A stretch of 64,000 nt of DNA from Pedobacter planticolens (GTDB taxonomy: Bacteria; Bacteroidota; Bacteroidia; Sphingobacteriales; Sphingobacteriaceae): positions 124,001-188,000 of the forward strand of contig NZ_WNXD01000001.1 in NCBI RefSeq assembly GCF_014172375.1, read 5' to 3'. Made by a program: the position numbers and the translations under genes. The notes below the pieces were generated by a model. That model made no database searches. It was not told the DNA's origin and was given only the letters and a program-made list of their open reading frames with translations. Of this stretch, positions 35,787-43,653 are shown one piece after another (positions within the stretch are counted from its first letter, which is position 1; every line of letters starts with the position of its first letter).

Positions 35787-35971
35787 AATTTCTGAACCAT
35801 CCTTTTTCCGTCAAGGCCATGCCCTAGCGGGTTTGCTGAAAAAATCTTCCCTTCTGGCTTCGCCAGCGAGGTTTTTTTTCGCAAAGCCTTGTCTTGAAAA
35901 ATGATGGTGTCAAGGTGAGGGGGCTTAACAAAAAGCCAGGAGGCTCGAGCCGACTGATAAAAACTAAAGCC
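35787..35971 (+). promoter_or_regulatory. Conserved structured leader, copy A (upstream of RadC-like gene)
   Basis: This about 185-bp segment matches 41202-41390 closely from AATTTCTGAAC to the start codon. Hairpins are kept in both copies while stem or loop bases differ: CTGGC-ttc-GCCAG followed by GAGG and eight T; CTTGA/TCAAG around a variable loop; GGCTT/AAGCC; and the palindrome GGCTCGAGCC just before the ATG. TTTGC ... GCAAA closes an outer stem around the first hairpin. The first hairpin plus T-run looks like an attenuator. Antisense ORFs across it (FKTRLCEKKPR in both copies) are by-products of the repeat. Confidence 0.7.
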
Positions 35972-36436
35972 ATGAAAAAAACAACATTTCCATTAAGCAG
36001 GGTTGCAGAAATCAAGATTAGCTACTCCCCAAAATTTAAGGCCTGTGAGCGTGCAAAGGTCTGCACCTCGCAGGAAGTTTATCAGATCCTTTTACAGAAT
36101 TGGGATTTTGGACTTTTGCAGCTACAGGAGCAGTTTAAGATCATATTGCTTAATCGCAATAATGCGGTCTTGGGGATTTGCGAGATTTCAAGGGGCGGTA
36201 TGTCGGATTGTCTGGTAGATGCAAAACTGATTTTTTCGGTTGCGCTGAAAGCTGGCGCGAGTGCCATCGTTTTGGCGCACAACCACCCCAGCGGAAACCT
36301 AGTCGCCTCGTCTGCGGATCTGCAAATGACCAAAAAAATCTGTGAGGGGGGAATGCTGCTAGACATTACGGTTTTTGACCATTTGATTATTTCGGGGCAT
36401 GGCTATCTGTCCTTGGCTGATGAACAGTTAATGTAA
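35972..36436 (+). CDS. RadC-like JAB-domain protein
   Basis: The ATG at 35972 gives 154 residues. The JAB/MPN (RadC C-terminal) domain is evident from IILLNRNNAVLGICEISRGG, VALKAGASAIVLAHNHPSGN and SSADLQMTKK, i.e. the HxHPxGxxxxSxxD metal site in the form H-N-H-P-S-G ... S-x-x-D. The N-terminal helix-hairpin-helix of long RadC proteins is absent, as usual for mobile-element versions. Its role is unclear; such proteins are frequent on plasmids and ICEs. It follows leader copy A directly and is 5 bp before the small 68-residue gene. Confidence 0.88.
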   Translation: MKKTTFPLSRVAEIKISYSPKFKACERAKVCTSQEVYQILLQNWDFGLLQLQEQFKIILLNRNNAVLGICEISRGGMSDCLVDAKLIFSVALKAGASAIVLAHNHPSGNLVASSADLQMTKKICEGGMLLDITVFDHLIISGHGYLSLADEQLM

Positions 36437-36441
36437 AGCTT

Positions 36442-36648
36442 ATGAAAAGGGAAACACTTGTAGTAATCGTGAAACTGGTATTGGATACCAGTTTACCATC
36501 GACCGAGGAAACGGCGTTAGAGCTTCGGAAAAAGCTGAAAATGAAAATGATGGAATCCGAGGGCGTCAAGGTCTTGGAGTCAGAATTGATTGGATGCGTT
36601 GCGCCTGATTTGCCACAAGGTTCAGCAGGTAGCGAACTGGTCAATTAG
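36442..36648 (+). CDS. Small protein, distant paralogue of the 42139 gene
   Basis: The 68-residue protein has a strand (TLVVIVKLVLDT), a Lys-rich helix (ALELRKKLKMKMM) and a closing strand with VKVLESELIGCV. The 42139 gene product has the same pattern, ending VKILETEILLTRV. Both sit downstream of a copy of the conserved leader. It is translationally close (5 bp) to the RadC-like gene and ends at a terminator. Function is unknown. Confidence 0.6.
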   Translation: MKRETLVVIVKLVLDTSLPSTEETALELRKKLKMKMMESEGVKVLESELIGCVAPDLPQGSAGSELVN

Positions 36649-36666
36649 CTTTTAATTGCCAAGGAG

Positions 36667-36691
36667 AAAGGGTTTAGTAGGCCCTTTTTTT
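36667..36691 (+). terminator. Rho-independent terminator after the RadC module
   Basis: AAAGGG (36667-36672) pairs with CCCTTT (36682-36687) and runs into seven or more T, about 20 bp after the stop of the small 68-residue gene. Confidence 0.8.
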
Positions 36692-36758
36692 GTTTCGACT
36701 CAAGTGTCTGTTAAGTGATGTTTAGATGAAGGATTAATTATTATAGTTATTTTCGCAT

Positions 36759-38057
36759 ATGAGATATACTCAGCACCTAAAAATTGACCCACTATCGGCT
36801 ACAGACTTGGCAGAATCACTGTTGGAGGTGGAGAAACAGGCAGCCGAAAATTTTTCAACAATGGAGAACGGTGATGTGTTGATCGCTCAAGTTATCTCCC
36901 TGTTCCATCAGGCTTTTCAGATAGATAATAAAAATTTCGTCAATGAGATGTTCTTTGAAAGCCAGCGTGCCATTCGGGCAACTCAGAAACATCAGCTCTA
37001 CATTTTTGCCCAATGGGATAGGCTAAAATCCAATGCTGGGGGAGAGTTTTACCAAGTTGAATTGGTCAATTTGTACAGGAACATTGTCTCTGACATGTTT
37101 GATCCTTACCTTTCCATCGTAGTGGGTAGCCTTAAAATGATTGATGGAAATTTTAAGTCTTTTTTGGAAGCAAATCTCTCCTCGGCCGAGTTTAGCAAAT
37201 TCCAATATGCCTCTAAAAAACTATCGCAAACAAAATTGCTAAGCGGCTACTTTCCCATTATCAGAAATGCGGTGTCTCACGCAGGAACTGATAGCATTGA
37301 TTATCTTCCCGAGGGAATAGTTTTTAAAAAGATTGAAAGGGGTAGCGATCCCAGTATAAGCGATTTTTTGAGGTTGACCGAAGCTGAGCTCGTTGTCCAT
37401 ATCCAGTCGCTGATAGATTTTACAACTGCCATCGACGTATCGATGAACATTTTTGGTCTTGACATCATTGGATTTATAAAAGAACAAAGAGACGTGAGTT
37501 TTCAATTTGCCGAAAAACTTGCATCAGTTGAAGCCTTTGAGTTATGGCGGAAGAACTGCGACGATTTTTACCTCCCGATATGGTCTGATCACAATCTTGA
37601 CGAGAAGGCAAAGCAGGAATATTTTGCCATGGTTTTTGCGCAGGAGTGCAATAATAGAGGGCTTCCTGCTAAGCAGCTAGTATTTAAGGAAAACCGTTTG
37701 CTGTTAATTGAAGTTTCCGCCCGTAAAATTGATCTACACGATCATCAACAGTTGGTAGAAAGAATTGTTGAGCTAATCAGGTATTGTTTACTGGCCGAGC
37801 CACTTTTTTATCCCCGGGTAGACTCCTTTGTAGTGGACGAGCTTGCCGAGGAAGGAAAGAATTCCCATCAGGTTTGGCTAAAAGCGGGTGATCTAAGGGA
37901 CTATAGTATACGCAAGGCGAATATATATGACCTGTTACACGATGGTAACTTTTATCGGAATAAGATGAACCTTAATATCAATGTAGACTTTGAAAAATTG
38001 AAAGAGCTTAACATTAAATCTTTTGACGTTGTAAGAAAGGGCAGGCAACGTGGCTGA
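36759..38057 (+). CDS. Hypothetical protein with HEPN-like R-x4-H motif
   Basis: The 432-residue protein is helical in its first 250 residues and contains GYFPIIRNAVSHAGTDSI (Arg about residue 169, His about 174), an R-N-x3-H signature like those of HEPN domains. The C-terminal 180 residues form an alpha/beta domain (LPAKQLVFKENRLLLIEVSA). It is a lone gene, convergent with the large PD-(D/E)XK-like gene. No family was recognised. Defence cargo is a reasonable inference from the motif and neighbours. Confidence 0.6.
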   Translation: MRYTQHLKIDPLSATDLAESLLEVEKQAAENFSTMENGDVLIAQVISLFHQAFQIDNKNFVNEMFFESQRAIRATQKHQLYIFAQWDRLKSNAGGEFYQVELVNLYRNIVSDMFDPYLSIVVGSLKMIDGNFKSFLEANLSSAEFSKFQYASKKLSQTKLLSGYFPIIRNAVSHAGTDSIDYLPEGIVFKKIERGSDPSISDFLRLTEAELVVHIQSLIDFTTAIDVSMNIFGLDIIGFIKEQRDVSFQFAEKLASVEAFELWRKNCDDFYLPIWSDHNLDEKAKQEYFAMVFAQECNNRGLPAKQLVFKENRLLLIEVSARKIDLHDHQQLVERIVELIRYCLLAEPLFYPRVDSFVVDELAEEGKNSHQVWLKAGDLRDYSIRKANIYDLLHDGNFYRNKMNLNINVDFEKLKELNIKSFDVVRKGRQRG

Positions 38058-38136
38058 CAAATCTTCAGGCAACTTACCAGAAGCGGCAATCCCTTATCCC
38101 TGCTAATTTGAAAGGCCCTAGTTCAATCCATGCAGA

Positions 38137-41034
38137 TCATGTCTTTGCGAAATACCCAAAATAGATCTCGGCTAGTTTTTTATCAAAACTTTTCCTAAGG
38201 TTATCTTCCAATGATAGGGCAATCAGTTGATTTCCTTTCAAACGTTCATGAACGAATTTGTTGCATGCGAGCAGCCAGTTAGGCTCAAAGCTTTCATAGT
38301 CAAAGTTGAGTGGGTTTCTCAGCCAGCTTTCAAATGGGGACAAGGTATCCAACACCTCAAACTCTGGTAACCCAAAATCCAAGTTTAGAATGTAGGGGAT
38401 CATAAGGAAGTTGATGTGTACCGTGTGTGTAAATTTCGCATTGCCATTTTCCATACCAGTATATCCAATTACCTTAAACTTGTTCACCTCGTTGGCCAAC
38501 CTAAAAAGATAGTCTTTTCGGTCATGTGGGATGATCTTTTGCTTGAGTAAATGTTCATAAAAATCTTCATTGAAATTGTTATCCAATTGCCGCTCGAATT
38601 CCAAGGTTAATAACCGTTGGTTTTCCAAGCTGGATATTTTCCAGATTGCTGCCAATGGCAGCAGATCAGCTATGCCTTCATTGTGACAACTTAATATTGC
38701 AGCCCTTACGGTATGTTCATCCGTGAGCAAAAAGCCCGGGTGAAATTTTTCCATGGCCTGGCAAATATCATTAATCAAGGTTTTATACTTGTTGCCTTTA
38801 GGATATCGGTGAGGACCAATAGAGGATTTTAACAGGTCATAAAGCTGTTTTTCGTTAAGAATATCAACTGAAGTAATCAGTTTGCCCAATTGTTGAACGT
38901 CCCACCACCGAAGATCATCATCCACAGCAATAAATCTCACTATAGGTTCGGATAAAGGTAAAAACTCCTCCCTTGACGGTTCGATATGCGACAATAAAGT
39001 GCATAAATTATTAAACATATCATTGAATTTGTCGTGGAACCTCCAGTTGTGGAGCTGTCGAGCGATAAGCTCATTCTTTGAGAGGTTTCCAAATATTCCG
39101 ACATTAACATACGATGAGAAGAAAGCCTCCGCTTTTTTCAGGAAAATATGTTTTTGTTCCCGCTCCATTGGTATCCTTCCCATCCTGGCCAACAACTCCT
39201 TTACCCTGGAATTGGAGGCGTAAATGACAGCCTCGGTCAAGTAGAACTCCCTTATGATTGAAAGTCCCGCGCCTATGGTCTGAGCGCTTGTTAGCATAGC
39301 CTCAAAAACCAGTTCGACGTATTCCCGGTAACTACTGAAAACATCTCGGACGAGATAATTCTGTTGAAAGTGCCCATAAACCTTAAGGTATTCATCATGG
39401 ATCAATTCGGGGTAGTTAGGCCCCGACATTTCGCCTCCCCTTTCATAGAGGGATTTCATCTCCTTTATTTGCTGCAGGGTTTCCCTGCAATTGTGAATCG
39501 CATCCTTAAATAGCTTGTCATCTTTTATGTCCACCAGAAGCTTTCTGACCTCTTTATCAACATAAATATCAATTTCGTTATTGATCAACCTATCTAGGTC
39601 TATATTATACAATTCCTTGCGTATCTTCTTGCCATCTCCCTCGTCGTAGAAAAGGTTATAATGGTACAACAGATTGAACTTCGCGGCAAAGTGTAGAAGA
39701 ATGTGCTTATCGACCCCTTTGGTATCATGTTCTATGTCCTTGAGGATTTTATATGACCTTTTGTGATTATCGGTAGAGATAAGATAATGTCCGTAAGCTA
39801 GTTCAAGTGGATTGTAATCTTCCTGAGCCTCAATTTTCTCAACCTTGCCTATGAGTTTCCTGAAATCAAGGGACCTGTAATTGCAAGAAAGACAATCGCA
39901 ATCAGTAACGCTTTTTGGTTTGATTTTAAGTATCGCTCCATTACCAGCGTTTATAGGTACAGGGTGGCGATAGGAAAAGCCAATGGTGTGTTTTTTTTCC
40001 TCCTTGGTTGTTTCTAGGCTTTTCAATGCAGAAATGGCATATATCTGTGACCGATATAGTTTTTCAAAAATGAAATCCAATTTCTTTCGGTATTCGATTA
40101 CCTGCTCGCTTATTAAGGCTTTCTCATATTCGGGCTCGATTTGCAACTCACCTTGAACATACTTGAGGTTTCGGATTAATTCAAAAATCTGGAAGTTCAG
40201 GGTGAAGAGTTTGCCCGATGGACTATAATGCCACACATAATTATCCAAAACATTGAAGGGCCGTAAATTGGCTATCAGTCTTGGGCTGACAAAGTTCATT
40301 TCCTCGAAGCGTTTAAGGCTCAAATGGAGCTCGTCGATGATATGTGCATTTGTGATTTCCCTGGGCAAGGATTTTTGGTGTATGACAAGCAACTTTTCGG
40401 TTGTTGATTCCAATTGGTTGTCTAGCCTGTCTCGATGGAACAGATATAATAGTTCCTTAAGTTTTTCTTCATGCAAAAGCTCGGTCAACAGGTAACGCTG
40501 ATAGCGACTTTGGTCATTGGCGCGGTAGAATCGTATCTCCCTAAGATTGGTCACCACTACCCACTTGCATTTGCCCTCCATCTTTGTGGAGTATAAAAAG
40601 GCTTGATCGACAGGAGATATCCCAGTTTTCCGAAGCTGTTTGTCATCTAGTAACGCAGAAGAATTTTTGACTTCTATAACTATCCTAACTTCACTTTTAA
40701 TCCTATCCTCACTGATGTAGAATGTTCCTAAAGCTCCATCGGGTTTGGTCTGTCCGACCTTTGATCTTTGTTCTTCCTGAAAAAGCCATTTTCCAGTGTT
40801 TTTATAATTGAAGCCAAGCAGTTGGCCGAATATTTCAAGTAAAAACCTTGATTTAATGCTTTCCTCTTTCATCAAATCCAATTTTCCCGACTCATCGGTG
40901 TCAGCCCAGTTCGAGATTATTTCCCTGTTCTTTTTGATCCCACTAACAGTAGATAAGTCGAAATTTAAAAGGTAGCCGGAAAGGAATTCAGCGCTGAACA
41001 GCGGTTTGTAACCTTTTGTTTTTTTATCTGCCAT
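38137..41034 (-). CDS. Very large protein with N-terminal PD-(D/E)XK nuclease-like domain
   Basis: The ATG at 41034 gives 965 residues (a TTG one codon earlier was not used). The N-terminal 175 residues match a restriction-type PD-(D/E)XK domain: KPDGALG (Asp about 99), VRIVIEVKN (Glu about 121, Lys about 123), then DQAFLYSTKMEGKCKWVVVT and NLREIRFY. This layout is shared with type I HsdR-like and IIG enzyme N-termini. The rest is mostly helical, with a small Cys cluster, CDCLSCNYRSLDF (about residue 385). No methylase or helicase motif is visible. It is a single-gene unit, so it may be a stand-alone defence effector. Confidence 0.72.
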   Translation of the reverse strand: MADKKTKGYKPLFSAEFLSGYLLNFDLSTVSGIKKNREIISNWADTDESGKLDLMKEESIKSRFLLEIFGQLLGFNYKNTGKWLFQEEQRSKVGQTKPDGALGTFYISEDRIKSEVRIVIEVKNSSALLDDKQLRKTGISPVDQAFLYSTKMEGKCKWVVVTNLREIRFYRANDQSRYQRYLLTELLHEEKLKELLYLFHRDRLDNQLESTTEKLLVIHQKSLPREITNAHIIDELHLSLKRFEEMNFVSPRLIANLRPFNVLDNYVWHYSPSGKLFTLNFQIFELIRNLKYVQGELQIEPEYEKALISEQVIEYRKKLDFIFEKLYRSQIYAISALKSLETTKEEKKHTIGFSYRHPVPINAGNGAILKIKPKSVTDCDCLSCNYRSLDFRKLIGKVEKIEAQEDYNPLELAYGHYLISTDNHKRSYKILKDIEHDTKGVDKHILLHFAAKFNLLYHYNLFYDEGDGKKIRKELYNIDLDRLINNEIDIYVDKEVRKLLVDIKDDKLFKDAIHNCRETLQQIKEMKSLYERGGEMSGPNYPELIHDEYLKVYGHFQQNYLVRDVFSSYREYVELVFEAMLTSAQTIGAGLSIIREFYLTEAVIYASNSRVKELLARMGRIPMEREQKHIFLKKAEAFFSSYVNVGIFGNLSKNELIARQLHNWRFHDKFNDMFNNLCTLLSHIEPSREEFLPLSEPIVRFIAVDDDLRWWDVQQLGKLITSVDILNEKQLYDLLKSSIGPHRYPKGNKYKTLINDICQAMEKFHPGFLLTDEHTVRAAILSCHNEGIADLLPLAAIWKISSLENQRLLTLEFERQLDNNFNEDFYEHLLKQKIIPHDRKDYLFRLANEVNKFKVIGYTGMENGNAKFTHTVHINFLMIPYILNLDFGLPEFEVLDTLSPFESWLRNPLNFDYESFEPNWLLACNKFVHERLKGNQLIALSLEDNLRKSFDKKLAEIYFGYFAKT

Positions 41035-41201
41035 CAAGCCAATTTACTTCATTCACATGGTTGTCGCTGGATAAAATTATCCACAAAAGTTCAATGTCAA
41101 AGGAATTTGATTAACACCAAGCATGATTACTGGAGCTTAAAACATTATGATAACAGTATTACTGAAATGATTTCTAATACATCCAACCTTTTTGAGTAGC
41201 A

Positions 41202-41390
41202 AATTTCTGAACAATTGATTTTCCGAAAAGACCGAGCCCCCAAGGGGTTTGCTGAAAAAATCTTCCCTGTCCAGCTGTGCTGGACGAGGTTTTTTTTCGC
41301 AAAGTCTTGTCTTGAAAATCAATTGTATCAAGGTGAGGGGCTTAACAAAAAGCCAGGAGGCGCTAGCCGACTGACCTAAATATTTAAGCC
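41202..41390 (+). promoter_or_regulatory. Conserved structured leader, copy B
   Basis: This second copy of the 35787-35971 leader ends exactly at an ATG (41391). The first hairpin is TCCAGC-tgt-GCTGGA followed by CGAGG and eight T: a different stem sequence at the same place as in copy A. The CTTGA/TCAAG stem, the GGCTT/AAGCC stem, and GGC-gcta-GCC before the ATG are also kept. Paired changes in the stems argue for selection on RNA or cruciform structure. The rest of 41035-41201 shows nothing. Confidence 0.7.
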
Positions 41391-41522
41391 ATGATAACAG
41401 TAAAAGACAGAAGCCCACCAAGAAAAAGCAGTTCGCAAAAATTGAACGCCCAAATTAAAAACCCAACGCCCATAGGGCAATTAATCAAATTTCATTACCC
41501 CAAATTTTTAAAAACAGAAATT

Positions 41523-42077
41523 ATGAACACAATTAAATTAAATGGAAAAGCAAATGGCAACGGAGCAAATGCCGCAGCGACAGCAGTACAAACGCCACAG
41601 GCTAAAAGTAGAGCTTTGCAAAATAGCACGGCTTTTGAGGATAAAAAAGACGATGCAAAAAAAATAGATGTTGCCCCGACTGCTAACGGGCTAAGCTCGG
41701 CGCAGCCACAGATCGAGGCACCGAAAGCCGATTCGCCAAAGACAGAGGAAAAACCAGTAGCATCAGAAAAACCTGCCTTGAATTTGGAAGGCACTTTAAA
41801 GCTTGTTGAAGAGTTGCACAAAAGAAAGGTTCACCGTGACAACCTGTTGAATACCATTAAGACCCTTGATGATTTTAAGGTAATGGTTCAAGAGGATGAT
41901 TCAGAGGATATCGAGTCTACCCACTTTCAAGGTTGTAAACTCACCATTGAGGACGATGACAGAAATTCATTCACCACTAAAAACCCATTTATCATTAAGG
42001 CAGTTGCCGAGTTTGTCAACAAACTTTGCACTAGCAAATTGTCAGAGATTGAAGCCAACTTGGTGATCCCTGCCTAA
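41523..42077 (+). CDS. Mobile-element protein with Ala/Pro-rich N-terminus
   Basis: The ATG at 41523 (preceded by AAACAGAAATT, a usual Bacteroidota start context) gives 184 residues. An in-frame ATG at 41391, directly after leader copy B, would add 44 residues and cannot be excluded. The first half is low in complexity (Ala, Pro, Lys, Ser). The second half is a folded domain: LEGTLKLVEELHKRKVHRDN, CKLTIEDDDRNSFTTKNP and a C-terminal helix. It resembles small PRTRC-/plasmid-type proteins found next to DUF932 genes, of unknown function. It begins the second leader-controlled module. Confidence 0.65.
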   Translation: MNTIKLNGKANGNGANAAATAVQTPQAKSRALQNSTAFEDKKDDAKKIDVAPTANGLSSAQPQIEAPKADSPKTEEKPVASEKPALNLEGTLKLVEELHKRKVHRDNLLNTIKTLDDFKVMVQEDDSEDIESTHFQGCKLTIEDDDRNSFTTKNPFIIKAVAEFVNKLCTSKLSEIEANLVIPA

Positions 42078-42084
42078 AATCTTT

Positions 42085-42112
42085 GCCCTTTGCGCATAAT
42101 AGCGCAAGGGGC
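42085..42112 (+). terminator. Strong hairpin between the 184-residue gene and the next gene
   Basis: GCCCTTTGCGC (42085-42095) pairs along all 11 positions with GCGCAAGGGGC (42102-42112), with one G-T wobble, around an ATAATA loop. No T-run follows, so it may act as an mRNA-stabilising or processing element or partial terminator rather than a full stop. Confidence 0.55.
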
Positions 42113-42138
42113 TATCTATTCACTAAAAATCTATTGTT

Positions 42139-42342
42139 ATGAAAAAGTATCACACCCTTTATCTAATGGTTAGGGTAATGGCAGAGACCGAACTAACTAC
42201 TGTTTCCGATGCAGTCCATGAGGTGGAAACCCATTCTAAATTTCTCTTGCCAGACACGCCAAAAGTTAAAATCTTGGAAACCGAAATCTTATTGACCCGA
42301 GTTAGGAACATAAATAATATCAATCATGGCACACAATCTTAA
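42139..42342 (+). CDS. Small protein, distant paralogue of the 36442 gene
   Basis: The 67-residue protein has strand-helix-strand character: YHTLYLMVRVM, then a Glu/Thr-rich helix (TVSDAVHEVETHS), then VKILETEILLTRV. The last strand matches VKVLESELIGCV of the 36442 product. Its 3' end overlaps the DUF932 gene by 17 bp, suggesting coupled translation. Function is unknown. Confidence 0.65.
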   Translation: MKKYHTLYLMVRVMAETELTTVSDAVHEVETHSKFLLPDTPKVKILETEILLTRVRNINNINHGTQS

Positions 42343-43381
42343 TTATAACGAAACTACGCAGAAACACAGTTTTTTTAGCGTGAAGGAAAAGGCTTGGCAC
42401 AACCTTGGGCAAATTATCTCGGATTACCCGACAAGCGCCGAAGCTATCAAACATGCGCAGCTAGATTACTTGGTAGAGAAACGCCCTTTATTTACCTATG
42501 ATTCTGAAAACCAAAACGGACAGACCGATTTAATCATTCCAGAGGTTGAAGTAAATGATTTTTACGCTACAGTAAGAACGGATACCGACCAAGTTTTGGG
42601 CGTAGTTGGCAAAGATTACCATGTGGTGCAAAACATTGATGCCTTCACGTTTTTTGATTCGATTGTTGGCGGAAAAGATGGGATTCTTTATGAAACCGCT
42701 GGCGCACTGGGTAAGGGCGAAAAGATTTTTATTACCGCCAAGTTGCCCGATTATATCCGTGTTGGAAGAAATGATTTGATAGAGCAGTATCTATTTTTGA
42801 CCACCTCGCACGATGGATACGGAAGTATTACGGCAGCATTTACCCCTGTTCGCATCGTTTGCCAAAATACGCTGAATGCGGCAATGCGCAGTAAATCAAA
42901 TTGCATCAAGATCCGCCACACCTCGAGCGCAACCGACAGGCTCAAACAGGCGCACGAACTACTGGGCATTACCAATCTCTTAGCATCAGAAATGGAAGAA
43001 TTATTTAACAGCTGGGCAAAAATCCGCATTACAGATTCCGAAGTTAAAAAATTGGTGCAAATGGCAATGGCTCCCAATAAGGAAACCTTGCAAAGCCTAC
43101 AAAGTAACAGGTATGAGCAGCTGTCCAGCATTTATAATAATTCGATAAGTGCGGTTTTAGACTATGCAGGTTCGCACGAATCCCAGCAGGATTATACCAC
43201 AAAAGGCACTTTGTATGGGGCATATAATGCGGTTAATGGTTATTTTCAGAACGTGCGGAATTATAAGGATGAGGAAAGCAAATTTAAATCCATTATGTAC
43301 GGCACGGCCTTACAGCGAAACCAAACCGCCTTTGATTTATGCCAACGCTTTGCCAAAAGTGGCTTAAAGGCTTTTAATTAA
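42326..43381 (+). CDS. DUF932 (plasmid/phage-like) protein
   Basis: The 351-residue protein matches the DUF932/TIGR03299 family: KEKAWHNLGQIISDYPTS near the N-terminus, RTDTDQVLGVVGKDYHVVQN at about residue 85, GRNDLIEQYLFLTTSHDGYG at about 145, and TPVRIVCQNTLNAAM just after it. The family is widespread on plasmids, phages and ICEs, with unknown biochemical function; anti-restriction or replication-related roles have been suggested. It ends the second leader-controlled module at a clear terminator. Confidence 0.92.
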   Translation: MAHNLNYNETTQKHSFFSVKEKAWHNLGQIISDYPTSAEAIKHAQLDYLVEKRPLFTYDSENQNGQTDLIIPEVEVNDFYATVRTDTDQVLGVVGKDYHVVQNIDAFTFFDSIVGGKDGILYETAGALGKGEKIFITAKLPDYIRVGRNDLIEQYLFLTTSHDGYGSITAAFTPVRIVCQNTLNAAMRSKSNCIKIRHTSSATDRLKQAHELLGITNLLASEMEELFNSWAKIRITDSEVKKLVQMAMAPNKETLQSLQSNRYEQLSSIYNNSISAVLDYAGSHESQQDYTTKGTLYGAYNAVNGYFQNVRNYKDEESKFKSIMYGTALQRNQTAFDLCQRFAKSGLKAFN

Positions 43382-43401
43382 ACCCTAATAATAAAATTGG
43401 A

Positions 43402-43430
43402 AACGTCTATAGAGATAGAGGCGTTTTTTT
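43402..43430 (+). terminator. Rho-independent terminator after the DUF932 gene
   Basis: AACGTCT (43402-43408) pairs with AGGCGTT (43419-43425), followed by a run of seven T, 20 bp after the DUF932 stop. Confidence 0.85.
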
Positions 43431-43588
43431 GCGGCCTTTAAGTGCTTGAAAAGTGATTATAGAAGTCTTTATTTGAGTTGGGAAAGGCTTTTATCAATAG
43501 CAACATTTATTTCATCTATGAGAAAGCTTTATTCAATTTTTATTAAAAGCTTCCTGAGTTTAGCGGAATTCGATATGTGTGGAAGTAT

Positions 43589-43603
43589 TTGTTAATTTAA
43601 CAA
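43589..43603. promoter_or_regulatory. Palindrome upstream of the Avs-like gene
   Basis: TTGTTAA-T-TTAACAA is a perfect 7-1-7 palindrome, 50 bp upstream of the ATG at 43654. It is placed where an operator for the STAND NTPase gene would be. Being AT-rich, it could also be chance. Confidence 0.35.
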
Positions 43604-43653
43604 TACAATAACGTATTATTGGGAATTGAGGAATTTTTTAAATGGGGTGAAAC

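Noticed and set aside
35824..36015. Antisense ORF over leader copy A, similar to antisense ORF 41137-41421 (both with FKTRLCEKKPR)
   Set aside because: The similarity comes only from the repeated leader read on the other strand. Neither ORF has a plausible start context, and the hairpins explain the conservation better.
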